The notes: generated by a model from the sequence alone, not told the origin. A DNA stretch of 58,961 nt from Membranipora membranacea (GCA_914767715.1 OU612066.1:39470283-39529243), one strand, 5' to 3'. Shown: positions 1 through 12,259, counted from the stretch's first letter. Program-made: numbers and translations.

Positions 1-1075
1 TTTTGGCATTAATACTTTTGGTTGCATGCAGCACATCCTATACCATGATGATGGTCGTATTAGTGACAAATGAAGGCAATGGATATGGACATTGTATTCC
101 TAATGACACTGGCCCATCCATCAGACACTGTGATTATGATTCATTATCGAAGAGCTATGACCATTATATATTCTCAAGAATTACCTCACTTATAATTAAT
201 GTCTTGTCGGGTGATCGGGTGACAGACCTCAGCCACCGCCCCTCCGCGGTAGTTGATCCTGGGTCTTCTCCTCTGCAGAATGTTGATAAAATTTTGATAT
301 AACTTTGATGACACTGTAACATATAACCCTATTGTTGTTGTCCCACTCCAACTAAACACTTCTACCACAAACAGAGAATTAACTTTCTATCTCCTCAGCT
401 GCCAGCATACTTAATTTGGTGAAAAATTCGAAATTTGATTAATCTCAACTTTGTTTCTATCAGGATCAACATGTTATGTGATGTGATCTTTTTAATTTGG
501 GTAAAAATATCACATCTAGTAGTTGGTAACCAATTCCTGAGTGTCTCATCAATACAACATTTACACATGAAATATCCTTGGCTATTACAGCAGGGATAAT
601 GTCACGGCACCACAAAATTACGAGGTTATAACTGTGTTTCAGGAAACTGTGTCAGCGTTTGATTTACAAATCACTGAATGCATAAATTATTGTTGATAAG
701 CCACAATGGTTGATGATATCACATGTACCACAAAAGTGCTACAAGTTAGTATCGCAGAGTTTTTGACGGATCTGCATGTTCTAGAAATGATCTATTTTTT
801 CTCATGTCAATTATTGCTACACAATCAAATGGCTGCAACTTTACAAATTGCTTTATACTTTTATTTACGCAATGCGTGAAATAGACTTCAGGTATAAAGA
901 ACAAATTTCATTCATGGCAATAAAAGTTTTGGTGAAGAATAGGACGCGACGGGTTGTTGAATGCCGATTCACCCCAGCTGTGATCGTTCGAATTTTGGGT
1001 GATGGTTAGTCACACGCTCCAAGATTAGTCTCCAAACGCAAACAGAAAAATTTCGCCATAAAATCTTAAGGCTGT
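1..1075. other. Intergenic DNA, nothing recognised
   Basis: AT-rich sequence with no supported gene, splice chain or repeat. The 99-codon frame near the left edge has low-information composition and no recognisable domain; I treat it as chance. Confidence 0.5.
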
Positions 1076-1211
1076 TTATTGTTTTGCAAATACAAGAAAT
1101 TGCTGTTGATTTTTCCCCAATATATGTATTAGTTTACATTTGGCTTCACATAATGTAAAAAGAAGTTGATTTCCAGCCTCCTTTGTCACAAAAGGTTGCA
1201 TCAGCCATGCA

Positions 1212-2545
1212 TCAGCCACGTCGAAAGCAATGGGGCGTAAAATACTCAGTGGCTTCACAATGCAAAAGGCATCGACGTAGATAATTTGCGAAGGTGGAGG
1301 CAGACAAATCAAATAACGGGTCTTCTGAATTCAATGCTTGTTTTTTAAGGTACCTCTTCGAGTTTCGAACGGGGCAGATGGCCTTTTCATTAAAGGCGTA
1401 GACATTCACTTATACAGAGATGCTGGAATGTTTAAGAGATTTAAAATGTTTGATCAAAAATTTTGAATATACAACTATATTTTTTCTGCGTAACTGATGG
1501 GAAGGTGACAAAGACGCATGGCATGCCTCACTAGGTCTCAGAAGTCCAAAAAAACATAGGGTAAGCGGTGCACAGACAGTGGTTGAAATCTGCCCATGCA
1601 GTAGATTATGAGCGCTGTTACACATTTTTGTCAAAAGTGAGAGACAGAAAGCCATGTTCAGCCTGGTCCTAGGGGTCTGGGTTTTAGACACTCCTCGGAG
1701 TATTAATTGTAGCCTAGCCTTGTAGCCAAAGTTTAAGGCCAAATCGTTTGCTTTGCAATAAATCAAATGGCGGAGGGGCTAGATCTTAGGGCCTTATCTT
1801 CCAGGCCAAAGTTTCTCTGCTGTATTACTAATAGTTCGATAGTGCGAGAACTAAACTTATCTTGGAAAATTGTGTCTGCCACAGAACTCCTCTAGTCGGC
1901 CCAGGACTCTGTTGTAGGCTTGTCTAGTGCTGTCACTAATGGAAGCCATAATCATACAGTCAGCCTCCTGCTCTAGGGCTCGAATTTCTGCAAAAAAAGA
2001 GGTACGTTTTATATTTATGACTTGCTTAATACACCAACAACAAAATAATTCTCTTCAACCATGATTTATTACTTAATAGTTCAATATTATTCGGGGAAAT
2101 ACCTAATCAACTCTCCTTTGACATGTTTTTGACATAGTGTCTGGCACGTAGCGGCCTCTGTTGGTGTTAAGCCAAACTGAGCAGTCCTGCCCACGTGAGA
2201 GTCTATCTGGGATAATGTTATCCTCCCTAGGGATGTATTCCATCCTGACTGCTATATTGTGAGTCATGAAGATTAAAATGCACAGTTTTAAGAGTTGGTT
2301 TATCAACGTGAGTAGAGTGAGTAGAACTTAGTCAGAATGGAAACTAAAGCCATATTGTCAGTTTTTATAAGTAAGCAACTATCACTTATCTGGTGTCTCC
2401 AGATGTGTAGGACCGCGAAGATAGGGTACAGCTCCAATAGCACTATGTTCTGAGAGGTCCACCAGGCGTCATCCCAAGTACCATCAAACCATTCAGGCCC
2501 CAGTACGGCTCCATAGCCAATCGATCCAGAGGAGTCTGTTTCCAT
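1212..2545 (-). mobile_element. DIRS-type (tyrosine recombinase) retroelement relic
   Basis: Read on the minus strand, 2545-2103 encodes an RNase H-like stretch (TDSSGSIGYGAVLG, later LLIKTDNMALVSIL, then a remnant ending PREDNIIPDRLSRG). It is followed at 1766-1212 by a tyrosine recombinase remnant with the first catalytic arginine in FFGLLRPSE and an HxxR box in TPHCFRRG. RNase H upstream of a tyrosine recombinase is the arrangement of DIRS-like retroelements. The reading frame shifts several times and no reverse transcriptase is seen upstream, so this is a dead fragment. The final catalytic tyrosine was not located. The family call rests on motif order; Ngaro or another YR group is possible. 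Confidence 0.65.
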
Positions 2546-5500
2546 CAGTGGAATGAAATTACAAATCAGCTATATTCCATCTTATTACAAAGGTATATCT
2601 GCGCTTCTGTCAAATAAACAGGGAAGGCAGTAATATGTGTACAATACAGTTGTGACCAAATTTTAAACAATAGAAAGTTCAAATCTGTAGTTGTGCTCCC
2701 TTGTAACTGGGAAAATTGAAAAAACAGAGTCTGTGCATGAAATCCTATGCCCAGCTTTTCAATCACATGTAATGAATGAAATCAGATTTCCAAAGCATAC
2801 ACGCACTTAAAAGCATTTTGTAAAATTACTATCAACATTGCTATGATGGTTTCGTAGTGAGGACATCACAAGCTCACTCCTCTGTTTTCATAAAGATGCC
2901 AGCGATTCTGACCTTTCCCCTTTATCCTCATATCAGTTCACTGTTGGAGTGCCTTGCACAATAATTCAAATTTTAACATCGATTGTTAAGGCTTGACTAA
3001 AATGGTTTTACCAGGAAAGGACGCGATATTTTATGCTCATATGCACTTTACCTGGAATCTGTACTGATCCAAAAAACCGGGATTATTCAAATCACCGGCT
3101 GTCAAAGTCTAAAACAATATACTAACATATGGAGTACAATTCAAAAACTTGACAGGTAAAAATTAAGATTTTCCCAGTACACAAAGGCATCCTGTAATTG
3201 TGTCTTTCAATACATCTCAACACTTAATGCAGTTAGAAAAATCTTTGGATCTGGGGTCCAATGCTATCAGCAATCAACCTGACTCAAAAACATTTATCTG
3301 GCTTTTCAGCCTTTGGACTGGTTTTTGTGATGATGACCTATCTTGGCAAAGCAAATTTATACGTCCGCATGAAAACTTAAGCTAGACGCCACAGTTTGCA
3401 TCAACGGCGAAAATTGTTCACTATAGCTGCCATTTGTGCCCAGATTTAGTTTCTCAAACATCATTCCATGCAAAAATTTATTTCATGTACGATTGTATCT
3501 TAATGATGCACTCCTGCAAGGAATACAAACATCGTGCAATAAACATAAAATTCCATAAACACTGGAAAACGTTGCCATAACAAGCAGTCAAAGTCAGCCA
3601 CTTATGGGAGCTGGCCAATAACGATAAAATTTTCCTACAGAAGCCCTTTAAATATACATGGTAAGTGGCGATTGCATGGAACAAAACCATTTGTGTAGGA
3701 CATGGAAAACTTTTGCACCATTTTTGCACATGGCAAGCTAAAGTACGTGGCAAGCTATTGTACCTAGCAGGCTTTCAAACACCATCAATTTGTTCATGTT
3801 TTAAAGTATGGCACAACACTCTATCAGGATAGTTGGGAGACATACACAATGAAGCCAATATCAGTTACATAGGAACAAATCAAGAATTTATGTGCTGGCC
3901 CCTAGATATTTTTGTAACCAGTGGAAAAAAAGGGGAATAATGCTATTCCATAGTTCATTTGGTCTGCATGCTATCACACTAGGTGTGCTTATACCGAGAA
4001 TTAAAAGTACTTATGCTACAAAGATCTTTGAGTCAACTTCATAGCTTTCATGAGTTTTTCAACAAGCTTAGGTAGTTCTATACCTTTAAACCGAAAGCAT
4101 TTCAACTCAATTTAGCCAGCTATACAGGTCTTGTTTAAAAGCTAAGCTACAAACATCCAAGTTCATAGCAGGCCAACATATGCAACAAATGGACAAAGCT
4201 TCCAAATGATCTAAACTTTGTTGGGAGGATCACTTAAACATGGCTGTAAAAGTAGCAATACATGATATATAACTCAGCTTTGTGGTGTTCCCTTGCAAAT
4301 GTTCTTATCTCGCCTCAATCGTCTGTTTGCGGCCTTGTTTGCAGCCCCAATTGCTTAGCATTACGTCATATCATACAATTATCATAGCCTCTATCACCAT
4401 ATACCAGTGCTGTCAAACTCTTGTGTCGTCCTGGTTGAATCACACCAAGTCACCGGGCAGTCAATCGCGCTGAAATAAAAACTGGAAAGCAGCAGCATAG
4501 CATCCAATTTTGGTGATGTCAATAAATTGGAAAAGCTTGAGAAACCGATTATCAGTGCCTGTAACATATGTGCATGTAAAACTTTATTTTCCCGGAATTG
4601 CGAACCAAGCTGGAACAAAAACAAAGGGAGAGGAACCAAAACACTTTGTTTTTGAAGGAAAAACCGAATTTCTATAAAAATCTCTTGTACTGACTTCTAG
4701 AAAAAAAATGTTGTTATCATAATGATGACCGCAGGTTTTTTTTTTTGCCCAGGCATACCGCATATTGTCATGCTTGGTGGAATTAAAAAGCTGGTATCCA
4801 CACAAATACAGATCCCCAAACCACTAACAAAGACACAACATTGCTATACCAACATTGCACCACTAACAACATTGCTATACCAAATTGCGGCAACTAATTT
4901 CAAAGTCCTCACCAATGTTGCTGCTAATAAACTCGAGAGTACAGTGCTACCTTGTCTGAGGCAAAGAAAAGAAAGGAAAGCTAATGACCTTTGCCCAATA
5001 TTAAATATCCTGATGTTCAGCCAATCAGAATTCAGAGTTGCTTCAACAACCAAGCTGTGAGGAAAGCCTCATTAACCATGAGAAGCCAACCCATAAATAC
5101 AATCTAAATATCATCTAAAAAATCCTTTTCTTACAAAATGGTAATTTTTATCATTCTATGTGAAAGACTAGCTTGTATATTACACGAAATAATTGGCAAA
5201 ATATTTAGCAAGTCAACTACTGTATATAATCAGTTTGCCGTACAGTCGTTGCCTGCAGCATTAGCCTGCGACAATAAATGCAAGTACTCGTGACTAATAA
5301 TTAATTTGACAATGATTTGTGTTGAAATTGTGATTAATTTCTTCATCATTGCAGCAGATTTAAAATAATATCTTTTCACCATCACTATTTTAATTAACCT
5401 AAAACTTGGATTAAGTTGTCTGCCTCTGCAATACAACATTAGAATGTGACTTTGACTGTAATTGGTATTTCCATTGCTTCCTTGTCGTATAAGTTGGAAT

Positions 5501-5614
5501 GCTAATGCTGTAACTAATATGACGTTTCAATGCACATATTCCGCACAGCTCTGACAGTATCACTTTGAATAACTCTTCACAAGTAGGCCTATAATCAGAT
5601 AACAAGTAACGGTT
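2546..5614. other. Intergenic DNA upstream of the first GTPase gene
   Basis: About 3 kb with no supported coding exons. It contains only short low-complexity tracts, such as imperfect repeats of an ACATTGCTATACC-like word at about 4838-4883. It presumably includes the promoter of the GTPase gene starting at 5615, but no convincing core element could be picked out. Confidence 0.4.
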
Positions 5615-7438
5615 ATGGGTTCGGTACCGTATATTGTTCTCCTTGGAGATGTTGGTGCAGGAAAGTCTACAATCATAGAGAGGCTAACAGGAGAAACTGG
5701 GAGGAGTGCTGCCAAAAGTAAGAGTGTAACACTAACCTCTGAGGTATTCGAAGTCTATGATGGAAGTCTCATAATTTGTGACACTCCAGGGAGCAATGCC
5801 ATGGGAGATGAGTTCAAACACAACCTACATATCGCTCACGCAATGAACTTCAAACCAGTAACTAGTGTTTTGATAGTCGTCAAGGCTGATGTCCGAATGG
5901 ACAACGTGATTAAAACTGTCAGTGACTACGCTGTCGGATTTATCCCCGGTGAACTTCCTATTGAGCTGATCAGTGTCTGTATCACACATATGGACACAGT
6001 AACATGGAATGAAAGTGACCTCTCACCACATTTAATGACACAATTAGGGATAGAGTCGGCCGTGTTTTGCGATGTTGATACACCACAGGAAACGCTAAGA
6101 GGAGACCTCCTGTTTGAGTGTGCTAAGAGAAAACCAATCGAATTGAGCATAGATGGGGAGATGTTTTTGACTTTATTTCAGATCAACAGTACTAATCTTA
6201 AGGTACTGCACGACTCCAGAAAAGAGGTTAGTAGATTTGAGAAAATGAAATATGATTATTGTCATCAAAGGAGAGCATACAGTCCAGATGATCAAATGAA
6301 TATGGCCTTCGAGTTCCAGGCATACATGTTAGATGAGATACGCCAAGCAGAGAAAAGGTTGTCCGCTGGAAACAAGTTCACCTTTACTGAAGGTCCGGAA
6401 TCAGCAAGCGAAGCTGGACATATTGAAAACATGACCAATCAACTTAGAAAAGCAATAGGCAGTGTGAGTGCCGAAGCAGCGTGTTATCACAAACGTATCA
6501 TAGCGTCTACGAGAAAATGCCCATACTGCCCAGCTGTTTGGCAAGAGTTTTCTACTCCAAGAACATGTGGCAGTGTCACTACAGACACAAGCGATAATCT
6601 GGAGGAAGGACTTGGCCAAATGTCCACCTTCACATTTACTTGGGATTTCGTGAACGCAAAGCTGATAATTGAAAAGGTGTCAAAGTCAGAAATCACTGCT
6701 GATGCTGAAAACCGCAACCCTGAAGATTTGGGATGTAGGAACACCATTGAATGGCCCCTAATGGCCCCATTTAAAGATCATTGCTCTATCATCAATGCAG
6801 ATTACGCCATGGTTTTGGAAGTAGTTCACTCAATAATAAGTGATTCAATTACTCGAACCAAGAGGGATGATAAAAGAACTCAAAAGAACTCGATTGGGAG
6901 TCAATCGTCTATTCTAGGAAAAGACAAAGAAGGGTTCTTTAGTAATGGTGGACAATCTTCAGCTTCAGAGAGTGGTAACAGGGATCACTCGGTACATGTT
7001 GTGGAACAAATACACTCCTACTCATCAAAAACTAATCCGGGACGAAGGAGCCCACTTGCTGAAATAACTTCTTCTCTTGACAATCAAGCTAATATCTCTG
7101 GGAATCCCACAAATTGGAATCAAGAATATGACAAAGGGATAAACAAACTTAAACCATTGGAGATAAAGAAATCTACCGCTACTACTAAAAGTGACGGCGG
7201 TATCTCTGGAAAAACAATCGAACCTAGGAAGTCCCAAGCCAAGCCTGATATATCTTCGAATGCACATCAGAGTAGTCTTTCCCCGCATGTTTCAACAGTG
7301 TCAGTTGAGAGCGAGTGGGGACAGTCCATTGAGATGATAACAAAAAAGTCTGCTTCAGCCAAGGAAGGAGAACATATGAGCAAGAAACAAGGAAATAAAA
7401 ATGAGAAATGCAGCAGATTTTTATGCATTATTCTGTGA
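5615..7438 (+). CDS. AIG1/GIMAP-like P-loop GTPase with CaaX-like C-terminus (paralogue 1)
   Basis: A 607-codon intronless frame. Seen: G1 P-loop GDVGAGKST (residues 11-19), G3 DTPG (56-59) and G4-like THMD (124-127), an order typical of the AIG1/GIMAP, septin and Toc GTPase assemblage. A helical region follows to about residue 300. The cysteine motif that is CPHCGAVWQK...GCDGG...CGN in the two paralogues nearby has decayed here (CPYCPAVWQEF, no GCDGG), so zinc binding is probably lost. This copy has an extra Ser/Lys/Asn-rich tail of about 170 residues ending CIIL, a CaaX-type sequence predicted to be geranylgeranylated. Inference: membrane-attached GTPase, in contrast to the other two copies. 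The start ATG gives a P-loop at the same distance from the N-terminus as in the paralogues. Exact family and function are unknown. Confidence 0.85.
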   Translation: MGSVPYIVLLGDVGAGKSTIIERLTGETGRSAAKSKSVTLTSEVFEVYDGSLIICDTPGSNAMGDEFKHNLHIAHAMNFKPVTSVLIVVKADVRMDNVIKTVSDYAVGFIPGELPIELISVCITHMDTVTWNESDLSPHLMTQLGIESAVFCDVDTPQETLRGDLLFECAKRKPIELSIDGEMFLTLFQINSTNLKVLHDSRKEVSRFEKMKYDYCHQRRAYSPDDQMNMAFEFQAYMLDEIRQAEKRLSAGNKFTFTEGPESASEAGHIENMTNQLRKAIGSVSAEAACYHKRIIASTRKCPYCPAVWQEFSTPRTCGSVTTDTSDNLEEGLGQMSTFTFTWDFVNAKLIIEKVSKSEITADAENRNPEDLGCRNTIEWPLMAPFKDHCSIINADYAMVLEVVHSIISDSITRTKRDDKRTQKNSIGSQSSILGKDKEGFFSNGGQSSASESGNRDHSVHVVEQIHSYSSKTNPGRRSPLAEITSSLDNQANISGNPTNWNQEYDKGINKLKPLEIKKSTATTKSDGGISGKTIEPRKSQAKPDISSNAHQSSLSPHVSTVSVESEWGQSIEMITKKSASAKEGEHMSKKQGNKNEKCSRFLCIIL

Positions 7439-8579
7439 AGGAGCCATATCTCGATGTGGTAAGAAATTTTGCGGTGAAGCCTGATTACAAAACTAATGAA
7501 AGCCTACTGACTGCCTTTATAATCTCATTCATACCAAACAAGTGAAATTATTGCCGTTTTTTCTGTGTTATTAAACATATAAGAATTTATTGAAATTGGT
7601 TTTGGGTCAACCTGATACCCATCAAGCACTGCATTACTTTCTTTTACAGGTTCATGCATACTACAACCCTTCAAACCACAAATGAATGAAAGAAACTCTC
7701 AAAACTAATCACCTCACTAGTAATGCTTGTGGTTGCAGGTCTTAAACTCTTCCATTATTCGTTACCCCGATAATCAAAGGCTGTGGAGCTGAAATAATGG
7801 CTAATTTCTGATTTCTCCTGTCTTGATAAGATGAGAGTAAAAGTTTTGTGGCTTCTAGAGCTGTTGTATATTATCACCTTACCAATGTAAACGCCATGAT
7901 TGATGGTTAGGTCACATTATGTTAACTGAACTTTTGCACTTTTATCATCCTGTTATTTCCGCCAATGTTTTATGCTCATGTAAAAGATGTATTTGAAATA
8001 GCAAATCTGTCCATGCACTTCTCTTTACTAATGAAACAACAATCTATGTAAACTGGCTGTACAAATCTCCAATGTATTAAAATAAGGTCTGAAGCATCTG
8101 CCTCATTTCATTCATAGTTTGTCAAGTCATTACCAATATAGGAACGGACAGTCTACATTGAGTAATTTGAAAACCTTGGCAACAATTAATTAAGTAATTA
8201 GAATTTTAGCTAGAAATTTATTGATGCATTTAATGAATGATAAAACACAGTAGATTTATACATATCATATAGCCTTCTCACATGAAACATCTTGATGCTT
8301 TCAGTCGCTGGTCAGCTTTCCTTAATTTACCTGCCCATCTATTCATCTATCGCTATACTAATGAGGTAAATAAAATATACTTTGACTAGTCTTTAGGTGC
8401 TAACCTGGAAATGTGTCCGCAAGATACTCACTTTTAGCAAGTCAAGAATATTTTTCACAAATTTGTTAATACTAGCTATCTATATTGTGCTTCAGTGTAT
8501 GCGTATGTTGGCAGGGAAAGATAATTTCTGATTAGGAAACCATATTCACTACACTATCTACAGTCCTCAAACTCCAAAA
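7439..8579. other. Intergenic DNA between GTPase 1 and the repeat array
   Basis: AT-rich spacer with no supported exon. It should contain the 3' UTR of the GTPase gene. Confidence 0.4.
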
Positions 8580-10285
8580 TTATCATTGATTAGTATGGGA
8601 AGTTTTCATCAGCTTTGACGATTGTTTGATTTGGATGCCATTTATAGTGGGGACTTTGCCTCAATGGAAATTCTAAAGTCCTAAAACTTTGTCATCGATT
8701 AGCGGTTTGGGAAAAAGATTATGGTGGGGGTTTCGGCTCAATTGAAAATCCCAAGTCCTAAAACTTTGTCATCGCTTGGTTGTTTGATGAACCGTTCATG
8801 GTGGGGCTTTCGACTCACTGGAAAATCCCAAGTCCTAAAACCTTTTCATCTATAAGTTGTGAAGGGAAACCGATTATTGTTGAGATTTTGCCTCAATGGA
8901 AAATCCTAAGTCCTAAAACTTGGTCATCGCTTGGTTGTTTGATGAACCGTTCATGGTGGGGGTTTCGACTCACTGGAAAATCCCAAGTCCTAAAACCTCT
9001 TCATCTATAAGTTGTGAAGGGAAACCGATTATTGTTGGGATTTTGCCTCAATGGAAAATCCCAAGTCCTAAAACTTGGTCATCGCTTGGTTGTTTGATAA
9101 ACCGTTCATGGTGGGGGTTTTGACACACTGGAAAATCCCAAGTACTAAAACTTTGTCATCGCTTGGTTGTTTGATGAACCGTTCATGGTGGGGGTTTCGA
9201 CTCACTAGAAAATCCCAAGTCCTAAAACTTTGTCATCGCTTGGTTGTTTGATGAACCGTTCATGGTGGGGGTTTCGACTCACTGGAAAATCCCAAGTCCT
9301 AATACCTTTTCATCTATAAGTTGTGAAGGGAAACCGATTATTGTTGGGATTTTGCCTCAATGGAAAATCCCAAGTCCTAAAACCTCTTCATCTATAAGTT
9401 GTGAAGGGAAACCGATTATTGTTGGGATTTTGCCTCAATGGAAAAATCCCAAGTCCTAAAACTTGGTCATCGCTTGGTTGTTTGATGAACCGTTCATGGT
9501 GGGGGTTTCGACTCACTGGAAAATCCCAAGTCCTAATACTTTGTCATCGCTTGGTTGTTTGATGAACCGTTCATGGTGGGGGTTTCGACTCACTGGAAAA
9601 TCCCAAGTCCTAAAACCTCTTCATCTATAAGTTGTGAAGGGAAACCGATTATTGTTGGGATTTTGCCTCAATGGAAAATCCTAAGTCCTAAAACTTGGTC
9701 ATCTATAAGTTGTGAAGGGAAACCGATTATTGTTGGGATTTTGCCTCAATGGAAAATCCCAAGTCCTAAAACCTCTTCATCTATAAGTTGTGAAGGGAAA
9801 CCGATTATTGTTGGGATTTTGCCTCAATGGAAAAATCCCAAGTCCTAAAACTTGGTCATCGCTTGGTTGTTTGATGAACCGTTCATGGTGGGGGTTTCGA
9901 CTCACTGGAAAATCCCAAGTCCTAATACTTTGTCATCGCTTGGTTGTTTGATGAACCGTTCATGGTGGGGGTTTCAACTCACTGGAAAATCCCAAGTCCT
10001 AAAACCTCTTCATCTATAAGTTGTGAAGGGAAACCGATTGTTGGGATTTTGCCTCAATGGAAAATCCCAAGTCCTAAAACTTGGTTGCTTGGGAAACCGT
10101 TTATGATAGGGGTTTCGCCTCAATGGGAAATCCCGAGTCCTAAAACTTTGTCATCATTCTATAAGCGATTATTTATTTTTGCCTCACAGTAGATGCATCG
10201 CATTGATGGCATGAGAAGTTTTCAAGCTTTGTGCGTTGTTTATTTGGGAACCCATTTACGATGGGGATTTTGCTTCAATAATAAA
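8580..10285 (+). repeat. Tandem array of two alternating 77-78 bp repeat variants
   Basis: About 20 units. Variant A (about 78 bp) contains GAAGGGAAACCGATTATTG and TTTTGCCTCAATGG. Variant B (about 77 bp) contains TGATGAACCGTTCATGGTGG and TTTCGACTCACTGG. Both share GGAAAATCCCAAGTCCTAAA. A and B alternate irregularly, giving partial higher-order units of two or three repeats. The outermost units on both sides (around 8580-8780 and 10090-10285) are the most divergent, as expected for an array homogenised by unequal exchange. Several frames stay open through the array only because the unit lacks stops in that frame; I do not consider it coding. Confidence 0.92.
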
Positions 10286-10581
10286 TGAGTAAAGCATAAC
10301 AATCGATTATTTATTACGTAACAAATTGACTGGAATTTTCTGTGAATATTTATGTTGGTGCTGTAAATAGCAGATCAAAATTAGACTTTGATTTATTAAA
10401 CAAATTTAAGGCAAGTTATATGTGAAGCATCACATCGAAATAACTGTATGGTGCAGATGATAAAAAGAAAAATATTTTAAATATTACCATAACTAAAAAT
10501 AACTCATACATATGGATTGGACAACGAAACATTAGTGTAGTAGAGTAGCAACAACCTGCTGTTATTATTGTCCCTAATTAA

Positions 10582-11898
10582 TCATTGAAAATTATACATC
10601 CCAACTTTTCTTACACTAAGCTTTGGCAAACTCTTAATAGCCTTATCAAACCCCTCATTCCAGGTTTCTCGAGCTGGCGAGGGTAGAGGAGTGACATCTT
10701 TAGTTGACGAAGGGCTGATGTCAAACTCAACTTCGACTTTGACAGGCATCATTTTTGACCATTCGATAGTTAGTCCACATCCGGCACTTTTTCCTGCCCG
10801 GTTAGAAGAAGATGCTTTCAATTGCCTGCCACCTAACTTTCGGATGATTAGGTTCTCCGCAGTCGAATCCCACTTGAAACTGAACATAGACATGTCATCA
10901 CTCCAAATGTCGGAGGCAAGCGATGGTCGGTTACCGCATGTAGTACCACCATCACAACCTTCTATCTTCTGCCACACAGCCCCACAATGTGGACACTTAC
11001 GGAAGTTTGTGTCTACATCTTTGTGATATTTTGAAGCTTCGATCCGTACGTCACTCAGAACCTTCCGAAGTTGATTGGTCATGTTGGCAATATGACCTGC
11101 TTCGTTTTCCATATTGGGACCTTCAATAAAAGTGAAATTGTTGCTGCTAGACAGACTCTTCTGTGCTTCAATGATTTGTTCTAATACCCATGTCTGAAAG
11201 TCAAAAGTCATATTCATTTGGTCTGATTCTGTGTGTGCCTTCTTTTGTTTGTAGAAATCTTGTTTCATTTTTTCAAATCTTCCAACTTCCTTTCTAGTTT
11301 GCCTCAGAACCTTCAAATTATTGTTGCTAATTTTGAAAAGTTTTAGAAACATATCTCCATCAATACTCAGCTCTACTGGTCGTTTGTCGGCACACTCAGC
11401 CATTATATCACGGCTCAGAGTGTCGCGGGTCGTTCTAATTGAGCTGAATATGGCTGTGTTTATTCCCAGCTCACTCGTCAAATGTGGCAAAAGATCTCCT
11501 TTGGTCCATTTCACTTCGTCCATGTGTGTAACGCAAACACCGATCAGTTCCATAGGAATATCTTCTGGAAGAAATCCCTCAGCGTACTGTGTAACGTGTT
11601 GAACCACATTATCCATGCGAACATCGGCTTTCACGATTATCATCACACAAGTTACTGGATGAAAGTTCATTGCATGGGCAATGTGAAGATTGTGCTTGAA
11701 CTTATCTTTCATAGAATTGCTTCCAGGGGTGTCGCATATAATCATCTTCTCATCAAAGCTTTCGAAGGCCTCAGATGAAATGGTCACACTGGTGCTAGAC
11801 GCTGAGCTTCTACCTCGCGCTCCTGTCAGCTTTTCTACTATCGTCGACTTTCCAGTACCGACATCTCCCAAAAGCACAATAAAAGGTATCTGACTCAT
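10582..11898 (-). CDS. AIG1/GIMAP-like P-loop GTPase with C-terminal Cys motif (paralogue 2)
   Basis: A 438-codon intronless frame on the minus strand. Seen: G1 GDVGTGKST near the N-terminus, G3 DTPGSNSM, G4-like THMD, then a charged helical segment and a zinc-binding-like motif CPHCGAVWQKIEGCDGG followed by TCGN. The CxxC...GC...C spacing resembles treble-clef or IBR-type elements, but the family is not certain. It ends a few residues after WNEGFDKAIKSLPKLSV, a segment whose counterparts are found in the other two copies. Unlike paralogue 1 it has no CaaX end, and unlike paralogue 3 no caspase exons follow. It is in the opposite orientation to its neighbours. The region coding the Cys motif is almost identical in DNA to that of paralogue 3, which suggests gene conversion. 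Confidence 0.85.
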   Translation of the reverse strand: MSQIPFIVLLGDVGTGKSTIVEKLTGARGRSSASSTSVTISSEAFESFDEKMIICDTPGSNSMKDKFKHNLHIAHAMNFHPVTCVMIIVKADVRMDNVVQHVTQYAEGFLPEDIPMELIGVCVTHMDEVKWTKGDLLPHLTSELGINTAIFSSIRTTRDTLSRDIMAECADKRPVELSIDGDMFLKLFKISNNNLKVLRQTRKEVGRFEKMKQDFYKQKKAHTESDQMNMTFDFQTWVLEQIIEAQKSLSSSNNFTFIEGPNMENEAGHIANMTNQLRKVLSDVRIEASKYHKDVDTNFRKCPHCGAVWQKIEGCDGGTTCGNRPSLASDIWSDDMSMFSFKWDSTAENLIIRKLGGRQLKASSSNRAGKSAGCGLTIEWSKMMPVKVEVEFDISPSSTKDVTPLPSPARETWNEGFDKAIKSLPKLSVRKVGMYNFQ

Positions 11899-12259
11899 TT
11901 TAAGATTTGAGATGGTAGTTTGTCAAATATCAGGCACAACCGTATCATATGGTTTTATAAATCATACTGATTCATGTTATACAGACTCAAACTACCACAG
12001 TCAACACCTCTAAGAAGATAACATAATTACAAGTTTGATGGCTATCAATGTAGTAGAACTCGTTTATATTGTCAGATGCTAAAGATAAGGCATTGACTGA
12101 GGCATTGACTTAGTGCAGCCAATTCATATAGCATACAGCGGTGCTGATGCCTGCATAACAAGATAGGTGCAGTAATGCCTCTTAAGAGAAAGTCTCTGGT
12201 CAATTTCGATTGCCAGTTTTGAGAAAACGACAACTTATAACATATATCATATAACATAT
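11899..12259. other. Probable upstream region of GTPase 2
   Basis: Short AT-rich stretch between the start of the minus-strand GTPase and the LINE fragment. No element could be called with confidence. Confidence 0.3.

Noticed and set aside
3-302. 99-codon frame at the left edge
   Set aside because: No recognisable domain and no supporting exon structure; overlaps an equally open frame on the other strand.
8780-10192. Open frames of up to 97 codons in the tandem array (repeating DEPFMV and CEGKPIIV-like peptides)
   Set aside because: They exist only because the repeat unit lacks a stop in that frame. They break whenever unit length changes between 77 and 78 and have no start or splice context.
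8580-10285. CRISPR-like regular repeats
   Set aside because: Units are contiguous without unique spacers, and the genome is eukaryotic; it is a minisatellite or satellite.
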